This document shows, in pieces, positions 9,301-18,870 of a stretch of DNA of 64,000 bases. Position numbers and translations under genes: made by a program. A model generated the notes under the pieces. That model was not told where the DNA came from, did no database searches, and was given only the letters and a program-made list of their open reading frames with translations. Numbering within the stretch: the first letter of the stretch is position 1; each line of letters begins with the position of its first letter. This DNA comes from Henricia sp. BOLD:AAB3569 (lineage: Eukaryota; Echinodermata; Asteroidea; Spinulosida; Echinasteridae). The stretch lies in the NCBI GenBank assembly GCA_037783545.1, contig JBBELK010001374.1, positions 141,096 through 205,095 on the forward strand. The letters run 5' to 3'.

Positions 9301-12029
9301 TATTCAAAAATCAATAAAAAATCTACCGTTTGACCTACAAATTTGATTCCTTCTGCATATACGATCACTAACAAATGTCTTTAAGATGCGCACATGGCTT
9401 GACCTTTGACCTCGTTTCCTATTGGTCAAACAGATTTTGCCTTGCCATTTGAAAGGGGTACAATATATCACGATGGGGTCAACTGTGTTACACTTCGACT
9501 AGGGTGGGGTATCCAAACATATAGCAACACCTTTGACCTTCCCTACATGTCAGATTAAAGTGGCATGTAATAATATTCAATATTTAAAAATCGATAAAAA
9601 CTCAACCGTTTGACATACGATCATGATTTATTCATATACAATCACTAACAAAGGTCATCCCGAACACCACATATGTTTATAAAAAGGAGGGGAACAGCCA
9701 TGTGTTCGTTTTCAACCAACACATTTCTAGTTAAACTTGCAACAGTCAAGTTGGTACAACAGTCAAGTTGACCTAGTACTGCACCCATTTTCATGTCAGA
9801 ACACATGAGGCGCGCGCGGGGAGTCAGGTCAAGTCGACCGTTTACCAACTGTTCCAATTTTCAACACTTTTAACACTTAAAAATCGGAACAAATACGATA
9901 ACATCGGACTAGTTGGCAAGTATGTATTTGGCCACTTCAAACAGGTCAATGTTGACTATATAGTTTTAAATACAGCTGCAGTAAACTTTGAATAAATAAA
10001 TAAACTGATGAAATATTCCATCAGCAATAATGGTATTAAGAAACATTACAAGAAGTCTATGGCAGATGGGAAACATTGGTGGCGGATGGGAAAAGTTTGC
10101 AGCGGTTGGAAAATGTTTGGGCAGCGGACGGAAAAGCAATAGCGTCTGAAAACTCGTGTGCATTATTCCGAGCAAGGAATGTTTACAGCAGTTTACTCAT
10201 CAGCCAGCAGAGTTTTAGACCCCCCTCCTCCCAAACCCACCCCAAAAAAAGTCTAGTAAACATGGACAATGCTTTTGACTATTAAACAATAAAATATTAC
10301 TGAGCAAATTCCACCTTGGACTTTTCCTTGTATGTACTCTTTGGTTTCATCTTTTCATTCACGCCAGGAGCTGGGATGTTTGTCAGCGCGTTCAGAATCT
10401 CCTCTGGTATGAATTCACTTTGCAGTGAGGTTGGCAAAGGTTTAGTTTTGTCAATGTCCTTGTCGCTCGACCGTAAATCCGGCAGTGTTGCACCATCTTG
10501 TTCTTTGAAAAACAGGATAAAATAATTACTAACATGTAGATCATACATCCCAATTTATAATATTTAATACTGCTAATATTCTTATTAATGAAGAACTACA
10601 ATGGGTGAGGTCACAATTCTGTGTGCGTTACGTGTTGGTGTAACTAGTGTTACAGATATGTTAACAGATCTGTTATCTTAATCAGAATTGTGACCTCAGA
10701 ACAAACCAGTGTTAACAGGACGTGTTAAATGTCATGCAGAACCACAAATTGCAGCGAGTGAGGGCCCAATCCCGTGATGCGTGTTAGTGTGACAGATCTG
10801 TTAACACCATGTTAACATTGAGTTAACATCAAGTTAAATCGGCGTCTCGGGAAACCGTGTTAGTGTAAGGGAAACGGATCTGTTGACTCGGCATCTTGGG
10901 AAATGTCAAGTCGGTAGGGTTCTGCATGCGACTTTCAGCACTAACACACACAGAATTGTGACCTCCGGTCCGTGTTACACGAGCTTAACCACTAGTGATT
11001 GAAATTTTCACAACTTTTACGGAGCCAAAGAAAATTCTGAATTGTGGGTAGAATGCAAGAACCAACACATTTATAAGTTCTTTTGAAAAATTAATCAAAA
11101 TTAACACCATCCACTTCATTCAGATTAACTGTTAACAGATCTGTTACACTAACACGATCTGTAGCATGAGGTGTTGAACTAACATGAGATGTAACACTAA
11201 CACGTCCTAAACACAATGTTAACATCGAGTTAACACGAGGTTTGTTCTGAGGTCACAATTCTTATTGAGTAAACAGATCTGTTACACTAACACGCAACTC
11301 AGAGTTGTGACTTTGCCCTATGTACAGTGCAGAGAATTAACATGGTGTTAACACCGTGTTAACAGATGTTAACACGGTGTTAACCTGGACGTTCAGTTAG
11401 AGGTCGAGATTAATGCCGTGTTAACAGATCTGTAACGTACACTAACACAAACACATTAAACACACACAGAATTGTGACCTTACCCATTGTATTGATCATG
11501 TTGATGGTTATCAAAATCTTACTTGAAAGCTGAAAACCTTGTGAAACTGAGGAAGTTTTCCATTTTATTTACTTTTATTTACTTTTTAAGGTGAAGTTGG
11601 TGGTAAGCACGCACAATACACTTTTCTAAATATAAAATTAACTCATTCACTACGGATTTTTTTCAAGTTCTGTGATGTAATTTATTGAAGGCCACCGTTT
11701 GTTATAAATGTGTAAAGGCGAGCCGATTTTTTGCCGGAAGTGACATTTCTTAAGACGCTGTGAGCAGCGCAACGTAGTGAAAAAGGTAATCTACGTACAC
11801 TCAAGACTGATGTAGTCACTAACAAATTTGCACATATCAGGACAAAAATATAAATTTAGGAAGGCCATTCCCGGATTATTTTACCTTCATTTTTGGCAAC
11901 AAGCAACCTCGTCTTCCTGGGTGTTGAGGTGTCCCTCCCATCCCCTCTAGGTTCAATGGGTGGGCTGGGTTCTCTCCCACCAACATGTACACCAATTATC
12001 TCTGGTACTGAGGCAATGGCTGTACTCAT
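275..12029 (-). CDS. AXDND1: AXDND1-like gene (axonemal dynein light chain domain protein 1), N-terminal half, nine coding exons
   Basis: Nine minus-strand exons join in phase to about 337 residues starting at ATG 12029-12027 (A at -3; an in-frame TAG lies just upstream, at the acceptor). From N to C they give an LPTSLQSEFIPEEIL block, ENLLPKGG, DNPTSMTGAGR-DISFLYDV, LIPSEYHVVKAKGV, KYTT, FPSLKPSSRYEVLQLKETMD, AGIDDEEVE, KGPTQMHSLLELIKKEQ, IIFHEMIRQ and VSVECAERGELL. From memory these match vertebrate AXDND1 block by block in order, including the start of the axonemal dynein light chain (p28-like) domain. Family knowledge: AXDND1 acts in motile cilia and sperm flagella. The coiled-coil C-terminal half lies beyond the left edge. 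The 5' UTR exon was not found; the first coding exon has an acceptor at 12060-12061, so at least one upstream exon is expected. Introns are rich in MITEs. The name is inferred from sequence alone but is well supported. Confidence 0.88.
370..2437. other. AXDND1-like intron 8
   Basis: No exon was recognised. It holds the hairpin element at 1131-1318 and a CpG-rich stretch near 1840-1990. Open frames here are short and unlike protein. Confidence 0.5.
1131..1318. repeat. Long hairpin (foldback) element
   Basis: Two arms of about 85-90 bp are near-complementary, running from TTACAAATAGTGT on the left to ACACTACTTGTAA on the right. The centre is an exact 18-bp inverted pair (1193-1210 and 1236-1253) around a 25-base loop. 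It looks like a foldback MITE. The motif CGTAACCGGG recurs at about 14229 inside another TIR element. Confidence 0.7.
2438..2512 (-). CDS. AXDND1: AXDND1-like coding exon 8
   Basis: A symmetric 75-bp exon (25 codons) with donor CAG|GTGAGG. It encodes MHSLLELIKKEQNIYNII, then FHEMIRQ, directly continuing KGPTQ of exon 7 and leading into VSVECAERGELL of exon 9, as in vertebrate homologues. Confidence 0.86.
2787..2976. repeat. Foldback MITE with TTCGCCCCAAAACCA motif
   Basis: The left side has tandem variants of TTCGCCCCAAACCACTTCGCCC, and the right end (about 2936-2976) carries the reverse complement, giving a 190-bp palindromic element. A longer relative lies at 5299-5646. Confidence 0.65.
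3955..4063 (-). CDS. AXDND1: AXDND1-like coding exon 7
   Basis: A 109-bp exon with acceptor TTTTTTTTTAG and donor ACACAG|GTACAT. It encodes KPSSRYEVLQLKETMDMML, then DKAGIDDEEVEIKGPTQ, one of the best conserved stretches of AXDND1. It ends in phase 0. Confidence 0.86.
4099..4634. mobile_element. MITE with AGGCCCGCTTCAAACG termini
   Basis: The left end AGGCCCGCTTCAAACGACGCG is matched by the reverse complement at the right end (CGACGTTTGAAGCGGGCCT). Subterminal CTTGACACGGCA-type motifs repeat inside. It is about 536 bp, in intron 6 of the AXDND1-like gene. No coding capacity was seen and no clear target duplication was found, so the superfamily is not assigned. Confidence 0.7.
4707..4763 (-). 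CDS. AXDND1: AXDND1-like coding exon 6
   Basis: A 57-bp exon with acceptor TATTTGCAG and donor CACT|GTAAGT. It encodes KYTTKLMDADQNQVAFPS. The final CT joins G of exon 7 to make Leu, giving the conserved FPSLKPS junction. Confidence 0.82.
5023..6173. mobile_element. Non-autonomous TIR element, TA target, with nested foldback
   Basis: The termini CCCTTTTCCCACTACAAA (5023-5040) and its inverse (6155-6172) are flanked by TA at 5021-5022 and 6174-6175. Variants of the terminal motif (TTTCCCACTACAATGCTTA, CCCCGAGATTG) recur near the right end (about 5880-6110), so the end is internally repetitive. A TTCGCCCC foldback is embedded at 5299-5646. No transposase was seen. Confidence 0.7.
5299..5646. 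repeat. TTCGCCCC foldback nested in a larger MITE
   Basis: CACTTCGCCCCCAAACCACT on the left and GGGCGAAGTGGTTTGGGGGC on the right form the same terminal palindrome as the element at 2787-2976. Lying inside the 5023-6173 element, it is presumably the younger insertion. Confidence 0.55.
6300..6490 (-). repeat. Possible retroposon tail fragment
   Basis: Read on the minus strand, a stretch with GCGCTTAACCAC and then TTTGGATGGAATGTAAAT resembles the common invertebrate SINE/LINE tail motif of the type TTCGGATGGGACGTTAA. This is resemblance from memory only. It lies beside exon 5, in intron 5. Confidence 0.3.
6531..6616 (-). CDS. AXDND1: AXDND1-like coding exon 5
   Basis: Acceptor TTTGTATAG, consensus donor GAAGA|GTAAGT. 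It is 86 bp. It encodes SVPDSLIPSEYHVVKAKGV and then HLEFQE. The GA left at the end joins C of exon 6 to give Asp. An open frame with plausible splice sites also exists on the opposite strand here and is judged a shadow. Confidence 0.82.
7227..7341 (-). CDS. AXDND1: AXDND1-like coding exon 4
   Basis: Acceptor CATACACAG, donor GATAAG|GTCAGT. It is 115 bp: one base plus 38 codons, starting DISFLYDVAFADNPPGK and ending in phase 0. Confidence 0.82.
7385..7434. repeat. ACACATGTA microsatellite
   Basis: About five tandem copies of ACACATGTA in intron 3. Confidence 0.8.
7967..8109 (-). CDS. AXDND1: AXDND1-like coding exon 3
   Basis: Donor GGAAG|GTACAG. The acceptor is either AAAAAG (exon end 8109) or the next CAG (end 8103); both keep the phase and both have poor pyrimidine tracts. 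It encodes ENLLPKGG and then FQHLTDNPTSMTGAG. The split Arg codon continues into exon 4 as GAGR-DISFLYDV. Confidence 0.78.
8231..8258. repeat. Short hairpin GGCTGTTCC...GGAACAGCC
   Basis: A 28-base inverted repeat next to a long T/C tract (8272-8312), in intron 2. Confidence 0.5.
8413..8438. promoter_or_regulatory. Two perfect CRE palindromes and an E-box
   Basis: TGACGTCA at 8413-8420 and at 8424-8431 (start-to-start 11 bp), then CACGTG at 8433-8438. These are full consensus CREB/ATF and bHLH sites. They lie at the edge of the 413-bp repeat array in an intron, so whether they act is unknown. Confidence 0.4.
8465..9650. repeat. 413-bp tandem repeat, about 2.9 copies, with DR1 motifs
   Basis: AAATATTCAAAAATC-type starts lie at 8471, 8884 and 9298, giving periods of 413 and 414 bp; the third copy decays after about 9535. 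The first two units carry two TGACCTTTGACCT DR1-type sites each and the third carries one (8573, 8702, 8986, 9116, 9400). Units 1 and 2 also have the palindrome ACTTCCGGTCGAAACCGGAAGT and a TGACGTCA. Open frames shared by the units (VTFDLAHFRSKPEVALSLKV) come from repeat identity. The array lies in intron 2. Confidence 0.85.
10315..10502 (-). CDS. AXDND1: AXDND1-like coding exon 2
   Basis: Acceptor TTTTTCAAAG, donor TCCAAG|GTGGAA (weak but in phase). It is 188 bp: two bases plus 62 codons. It contains KPLPTSLQSEFIPEEILNAL, the most recognisable N-terminal block of the family. The frame runs to a stop a few codons past the donor, so the splice is inferred from phase agreement with exon 3. Confidence 0.8.
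10599..11489. mobile_element. TA-target MITE rich in GTTAACA motifs
   Basis: The terminus CAATGGGTGAGGTCACAATT is matched by an inverted right end (AATTGTGACCTTACCCATTG). TA flanks lie at 10597-10598 and 11490-11491. The interior holds more than twenty variants of GTGTTAACA, ACAGATCTGTTA and TTAGTGTAA, so it is almost wholly self-similar. It lies in intron 1 of the AXDND1-like gene. No ORF. Confidence 0.8.
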
Positions 12030-12059
12030 TGTGTCTCTTCTTGGTTTATCGCTGCTCAG
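11885..12059 (-). CDS. AXDND1: AXDND1-like coding exon 1 (contains start codon)
   Basis: Acceptor TATTTTTAG before the exon, donor GAAG|GTAAAA after it. It is 175 bp: 58 codons plus one base. The first in-frame ATG is codon 11 (12029-12027). It encodes a Pro/Gly-rich N-terminus ending TPRKTRLLVAKNE, like the basic start of vertebrate AXDND1. The leftover G joins AA of the next exon to make Glu. Confidence 0.78.
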
Positions 12060-13947
12060 CTAAAAATATCCTGTATGCAAAATTAAACGGTATCATTAAA
12101 AGCTTTGCATTTTTCCCCTGGGCACACGGAACACTTTGTTCACTTAAAGCCCCAATACATCAATTTTACTTCACGAGTTGACAAGAAAAGCATGACTAAA
12201 AGTGTTGATTACACTATTTTTTTTTCTTGTGTAAAATGGTACGTTTGTGGGGGAAATTGCAAACTGAAGGTGCTTTTTTTTTTAAAATTCATTCAACACA
12301 AAAAACATGCATGGATTTTTCAGTATAACTGTATTACTGCATCTAAATGTATAAGGGCTGAAATTTCTCCAAGGCAGTTTAGTATACAAGGAAACTAAAA
12401 TGACATTTAAACACAATTTGAATGAAAGTAATTAAAGCAATTTTCACCCTTCTACATACAAATCACATGTCGTGATCCACCAGAAAACTTGATGGGTTCT
12501 TGCTTTTCACTGCAATTGAAGGCTGAATCTTTATCATGACTTGTTATTTCCCTCAAGGACCCCCATAGTGGTTATGCCTGACAAGGTTTGGGTGAGTCCC
12601 AGAGGAATTAGTGTGTCACAGCCACAGTGTTTAGTCCATTTTGACTATCCTAAGCCTGTACATGCATAATAAAGTTACGGCTTAGGTAACCTTACATGTA
12701 CATGTAGCTGGGTGATTCCATAAATTTGGGCCCCATGGCATGATGGTAGATTGTACTTTCATGTTGAATTGTCAAGTTACTTGAATACTCGTTCTAATTA
12801 TGACTTTAAAAAAGGTAGGCTAAGATTATCACTTTTGAGGCAAAAATTTGTGACATTTGAAAATGAAGATTTTCCTTGTTTTCGGTGGGTTAGCTTGGTT
12901 ATTTGTAAACTGAAATGATTGATATAAACACATTGCTTTTGACAATAAAACCCACATTTGATGAACTATTTTATATTTTCGTAAAACAAAAGTTTGGCAA
13001 AAAATGTGTTTCACGCGTAAGATTTGGTGTCCCCTCTTACGCGTGAAACATGTGTACGTAACTTTTAAGTGTTCTGGCCACACCAACCTGCCACAACTTT
13101 TCAATTTCCATGCATAATGTAAGCCTGTGCTTAGTTTCAAATCACTTAAATGTTTGGACATGGAAATTTAGGCAAACGATATAAATATGGTCATTCTGAT
13201 TTTTGTAGGACCACTTTGGTGTCTCCCTAATATTTACGTCGTGAAACTTTACAGTTACTATAACAATATTTGCCGAGCTTAACATACAAACTTTTCTGGC
13301 AGAAATTTATTTTCGTGGAGCCTTTTAAACAAACGGCACAAAACATTTTGTAAACTTGTTTCAGAATTTGAATATATAGGCAAAACAACTTTGGTGTCCC
13401 CAAAAACTCCTTACACGTAATACATTATTTTTTAGTTAGAGCAGGATTGTTTAGTGTTGAGTGACTGCTCTTTTTTTTAGTTCTGGCTTGTTGCTGGTAT
13501 TGTTATGGATATTAAAACTGAGTGGGTTTTTTTGTTTTTTTGAAATTTCCTTTCATTATTATGATCCGTTGGCTTGTTTAGGCGTGTGCCGGCATGCCTT
13601 CTTTAAATCGCCGTTTGGTGTTAGAAAGGATTTTTACGTGTTAAACATATGGGCCACTCTCATTTATGAGTGGTTTAAAGTTTATTTACCACTCGTAGAT
13701 TTTCCCAATGTTTTAGCAAATTTTGTCGGAACAAAATTCGGTTGTTTACCCATTTGAAGCAATATATTTTCAGTTCTTGAAGGATTTGCTTTGGATAGGT
13801 GGGTAGTTGTTCACAGGTTGTTGCTGGTTAGGTTTTTTTAAGTTTGCGTTCGCACCATTAGTAGTTGGTTTGCTTTTTTCTTTGTTTAGTGATATCTCTT
13901 AGTTTTCTTGACAATTTTAGTAGTTTCGGTATGAATATATAACAATA
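12060..13947. other. Intergenic or 5' intronic stretch
   Basis: No coding exon was recognised. The 12140-12400 part resembles 38350-38600 (shared TTTTACTTCACGAG, AAAGTGTTGA and CTGAAGGTG words), so it is a dispersed repeat. TTTGGTGTCCC occurs three times between 13020 and 13400, one of them in the loop of an exact hairpin. Confidence 0.4.
13008..13050. repeat. 15-bp exact inverted pair GTTTCACGCGTAAGA
   Basis: GTTTCACGCGTAAGA, then a short spacer containing TTTGGTGTCCCC, then TCTTACGCGTGAAAC. Related single copies with TTTGGTGTC follow to about 13420. Confidence 0.7.
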
Positions 13948-14825
13948 TGGCTCAAAGCACATTAAAGTGCCATATTTGAGTGACATAGAAGGTGAAAAAT
14001 GAAATTGCTCACAAAGTTAAATCATATATGCCTTCTAGTTACACAATATATGTAGTTTTCATTTTTAAAAAAATTAAATAAATGTTGTTCTTTGCATTGG
14101 TGTTTCAGTGTGTATTTCATTCTAAAGCAGACATAGTAACGGGTGTAACGGAGACGCACAAAAACGATGACGTAGTCGAAACGATTTTGCCGCGTTATAA
14201 GTTGTGTTTTCAGAAAGCGGTATACAGTCGTAACCGGGCGACACACATTTTGTTGACGATGTTTGCGGAGGTTTAAAAGTCAAAAGGAAATTTATTTCGG
14301 TTTAACAACAATAAAGAATTATTAGTGCTTCAATTTTATCTTACAAAAAGCATATATTGATAAATTTTAGCCAGCGAACTGGGGTACATTGCTTTACAAA
14401 GTTAAACACACTGGCGACGCACAAGGTTACGGCCGTTACCATCTTTTTCTGAGAGGCAAGAAATTGCCCGTGTTGAAATTGATTGAAACCCAAACGTGTT
14501 CATGTTACACTACCAGATGTACTCTTGATTTCGTTTGCTTTTTCATGTATTTATTACTTTATCTTTTTGCTTAAAATACGCCCCAAAATACCACAATGCG
14601 GCAGGACACAATTTCTTGCTAAATTTTCAAGCCCAAGTGGGACATTTTGCTGTCAAAAAGTAAGATGCAAAATTGTAGTCGGCAAATTTGTTTTTCTTTA
14701 TTTATTCAAAATACACATTCAAATATAAAAACAACACAAAGTTTATTTAAGTGTTCACAAGTTATGGTATACAGGACGAGACAAATCCCAGTACTTAAAA
14801 TGGCGCTTTAATGTGCTTTGAGCCA
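13948..14825. mobile_element. TA-target TIR element, 878 bp
   Basis: TIRs of about 30 bp (TGGCTCAAAGCACATTAAAG) at both ends, flanked by TA at 13946-13947 and 14826-14827. No transposase was seen; the open frames inside are short. Confidence 0.75.
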
Positions 14826-15659
14826 TATACTAATGTTTAGGTTATATTCTGTAGTGTTTGAGTAGTTTTGGTCAAGCCGTTTATCTCATGTTTTGAGTTT
14901 AGAGATCTATTTTTTGCGCTTCTTTTGCGCATTTTCTGCTTTTAGTTGGTCTACATGTACATGTAGGAGGCTGTCCAAGTTTGGTGATGTGTCTGTTGTA
15001 TACGGTTAGGGAAGGAGGTCTATACTTTCAGTATTTGGAAGTACCGGTATAGGCATATCCTCGTGCACATAAGCCTTGTCACTGTTTTGATCGCAATAAA
15101 GCAACCAAAAAGAACCTTTTGGCTCCTTTGTCAGATTCCCTATGTCCACCGTACGTGTCATATACATGTACTGGTGGGAAATAAATTCGAATAAATGTTA
15201 GTGTCCCATTTAATTAAACGGTTTATTTGCGTTCATACTCATTCCATTGGGGTACTAAAAAATAAACTCCTACACAATCAATGAAACTACCCCTTACTGC
15301 TTAATGGTATCTTCTGAAAGCAAGATGGTCGCCAAGCGCGCTGGTTTACACTAGTTTTGTGTACTCGTCTATGGAAAGCCGGGTACCGGTTGTTGCCTAG
15401 TTTCAGTACTTTTGTGCACGCGTCTATGGAAAGCCGGGTACATGTTGTTGGCCAACGTTGCCAGAGATGTTTTCACGCCAGCTGCATGCATTCGTGATCG
15501 ATCGTACATGCGTACGTACGCCCGTCGTCCGGACGGCTCCGTTTGGATTTTTTGAACGGGAATCACCATCGCCAGCGGCACCTTTGCCGGGTGTTCGCCT
15601 TCGATATTCATTTTCGCCGTGTACATTTATCTTTTTTTATACATGTATGTCAGTCATAT

Positions 15660-15800
15660 ATGTGCGTCAAGGTGCGTCATTTTCCAAAGATGGTGCGTCC
15701 GTCACAAAAAGTGACAGAGGGTGCGTCATGTTACCCAAAAGGATGACGCTTCTGTGGACATTGACGCACCTTTCCCCGGGGTCCGAAGGTGCGTCATACA
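15660..15800. repeat. Cluster of GGTGCGTCA words on both strands
   Basis: GGTGCGTC(A/C) occurs at least four times, with a TGACGCACC inverse, over 140 bp. The spacing is irregular. Confidence 0.5.
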
Positions 15801-17449
15801 ATTGATAGGTGCAATGCAAACTTGTCCCTATCACTGTGTGCACTTTTTTTTGCGCCTGCACTTTTCAAATTTCCCGCTCCTTATGCCACGCCCAATCACC
15901 TACACTGTTATGTAGATGCTCAAATCCCAGGCACCTGTTTCGAACTGTGCGCGCATGTTTAGGCCTGTGTTGACCGTGTGCTATGCTAGGGAAAAAAATT
16001 CAAAGTTTGATTTTTATTAAAAATATCATCTCACATTACAGATTATTTTCTTTAAATTCTAAAACAGCATTTACCGCATAAATTGAGCAAGCGGTAGCCG
16101 AGATATGCGTCTTAGGAATCGGCCGTTTTCCCGCGAAATCATACGTGTAAACTTATTAAGAGAGAGCTCGAAAAATTCGATGCAGTATGAAGCGCCCCCA
16201 CAGTGACATATTGCGCCAAGCTAACGAAGATATCTTCAACTTCAAGTCTGATTATAGTCTTACTCTTAGTTCAACATGCTGTCTCGCTTTATCAGGAAAG
16301 CCTCAATTCAACAGGAGTACATAGCACATGTGAGGGCGCGCACATATTTACCCCTGGAATGAAAACCACGCACTCGACGACGCTCACAAAGAGTACCGGT
16401 AACTGATAATCATTTTTGTGGGCTAAAACAAACAAACAAAGGCATGGGTTTTACACTGAAATTTTGCACCAACACGTACAGACAATCTCCCCAAACTGTA
16501 ACTGGTTTCACAAGTCTGTTTTGCAACACAAACTACCCTTTTTGGACCAGAAATCTCACAGTCAAACAAACATCTTGCTGTACGTGTTTCAATTGAAATA
16601 TTTCAATTTTTTTTTTTTAAAATAAATATCGTCAGAAAGTGTTCTTTATTTTCAGTATCTATTAAAAATGTTGAAATTGAACAATGTTGTGATGTTTTAC
16701 AGCGCATTTTTTATGATGCGCCACTTCGCATACGGCAGAAATCCACTGCGAAACTGACCAGTATTAGTGTACCCAGTGCTCGCGCGATGACGTCACAGAT
16801 TTTCAAGTCCCTAGCTATGCATGCGTAGATGTACATGTAGGTTATGCATAGACTGTGCGGGAATTCGTCAATGCCAAATTTTGGGTTTTCTCTGGAGAAA
16901 AAGGCCTTGCATATTGCTCGCGGCCATCAAACTTTCAATCGGTCCTTTAATGTACATGTACATGTAACTCATACAGCAAAACGGCCCAAACATTGAACTA
17001 TTCGAAACTAATTGGCTTGAATTCAGACCTAATTTTGAAAAAAAGAAAAAAAACGACAAAATACGAGTGTCCATTCAGGTTAAATTTATGATCGTGAAAA
17101 CAGAAAACGTGACACAGGCCTTTTGAAATGGAAGAACTCACTGAAAACTTCAACTATTTCCATGTTTTTTGTTGCCATCAAAAGCGGCCATATTCTGTGA
17201 TTATCACTGGTGCGCATGAGTTTCGAGCCAAAACAGGACAAAATTTTCAGTAGAAACATGAGCTTCGGAAACGGGTCAGTGGAGATTTTGCCGTAAGCTT
17301 CAACACTTGCGCGTACATGTACATGGCGTATGCAAAAATTCATGACGTCAGTAAATGAGCGGCGCTGTTCGCCTAATTTACATATATTTTAAATTCGCAC
17401 ACGTAGGCCAAGTTCAATCAAGCGACTATAGTTAACTATATAGTCTACT

Positions 17450-17494
17450 AGAGTCCCTCGAACGACAGATAATTTCTGTTGTTCGAGGGACTCT
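17450..17494. repeat. 45-base near-perfect hairpin
   Basis: AGAGTCCCTCGAACGACAGA, a short loop, then TCTGTTGTTCGAGGGACTCT. The 20-bp stem has one G:U-compatible mismatch. Outer segments (AAGTTCAATCAAG, 17410; CTTGATCGAACTT, 17492) can also pair around an unpaired insert. Confidence 0.75.
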
Positions 17495-17582
17495 TGATCG
17501 AACTTGCTCGTAGTTTACTCGTGCAATGAGGATAGCTTCGGCGCGCGAAATGACGTGCGCGCGAATTTAGGTGCCTGCAGTG

Positions 17583-18870
17583 GTTAGCGACTCGGAAAAA
17601 AAGTTGCAACAGATATCAAAAATACTTTTGTTGCAAAAATTCATCAAGCGGTTCCTATTTTATGCTTGTTAAAATGTGTTAAATTTTCGTGCGGAATCGT
17701 CAATAAAAATGAATAGACAGCAACTTCAAAAATTGTGATGTGATGCAAAGTGCCCTCCTTCTTGGCACGAAGCACGTTATTTTTTCTTGGTTCAAGCGTT
17801 ATATTTATCTTGTCCGGTATTTTTTTCGTATACATTGAACAAAGATTTTGAGGAAATTACCTCTAAGAATCAAAAGATAATGTAATTTTAAGATATACTT
17901 CCCACTTTGCACTTTTGTCGCAAACGTTGCTTTTCTGTAGAAAAATCACATTTTCTCCTTCAAAAATTGCCTTTACGGTAGTTAGTGCACAAGATAACCA
18001 TTCACCCCCTCATTTTTTGCATTACTTTATGCAGTAATTTTATCATTTATTTATCTCAGAAATGCAACATTTGCGACAGAAGTGCAAGTGGGAATTATAT
18101 CTTAGAATTTTATGATCTGGGGCAGTATTCAATTCAATACTTAAATTAAGTAAAAACTTTACTTAGTATTTGGCTTGGCTAAAAAAATGTCCTATCTCGT
18201 ATTCCAATGCCTTCTAAGAATTTTACTTTAGTAAGTAAAATACTTAGATAAATTGTGACGTTAGAAATTAACGCAGAGCGCAGAACTCCCTAAACAGCCA
18301 ATCGACTTCACTACAGCGTGGGACGCGCTATGAACCGCGCCTTCTCATAAGCGTTTTTCTCACGCAAAACGCACAACACGCGCACCAAAACAAGTCTAAA
18401 CCGGTTGCAGTATGCGTGTGATGTATGTAAAAAATGTTGATGCCTTCTCAAAATACTTTCCCAAAAAGAACCATTTGAATACCAAATGTTCTAAGTATTT
18501 TTATAAAGTCAAAAACTTAGCCACTTGCGAATTGAATACCGATTTTGGCTAAGTATTATACTTTAGCCAAAAACTAAGCAAAATTCTGAAATATTTGGCA
18601 TGAGTACTGAATTAAATACCGCCCAAGGGCTGTTGATTCCAGGAGGTAATTTCCTTAAAATCTTTGTTCAATGTATAACAAAAAAATACCTCTTGTCCTT
18701 CAAGAGTAGAGTGTAAACAGGGCGCCATCAACTGATAATAAACAGCAGTGCCGAGTAGAGCATGATGAGGGCACTATAGGCGCGGGCTTTGTTATGCCTA
18801 GTCATGCCTAGCCTGTATTGGTGTCTTCGATCAAGGTAGTTGACGGCGCCCGCCAACTGCCGATTTTGGT
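17583..18870. mobile_element. Foldback DNA element, copy 1, with nested MITE
   Basis: This stretch matches 42385-42858 in inverted orientation over both flanks (for example GGAGGGCACTTTG, GGCGCCCGCCAACTGC), and copy 2 lacks the middle. Internal arms around 17830-17950 pair with 18060-18110 and 18640-18690, separated by a MITE at about 18120-18626 with GGGCAGTATTCAATTCA termini. Confidence 0.65.
18120..18626. mobile_element. MITE with GGGCAGTATTCAATTCAATA ends
   Basis: The left end GGGGCAGTATTCAATTCAAT and right end ACTGAATTAAATACCGCCC are imperfect inverted repeats. Subterminal AAGTATTTGGCTTGG and CCAAAAACTAAG words also mirror. It interrupts the foldback arms of the surrounding element. Confidence 0.6.

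Larger units (their letters stand above)
14826..17582. other. Non-coding stretch with minor repeats
   Basis: No gene was recognised. It holds a 55-bp tandem duplication at about 15353-15455 (CGTCTATGGAAAGCCGGGTA twice), a cluster of GGTGCGTCA words at 15660-15800, and a hairpin at 17450-17494. Confidence 0.4.
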
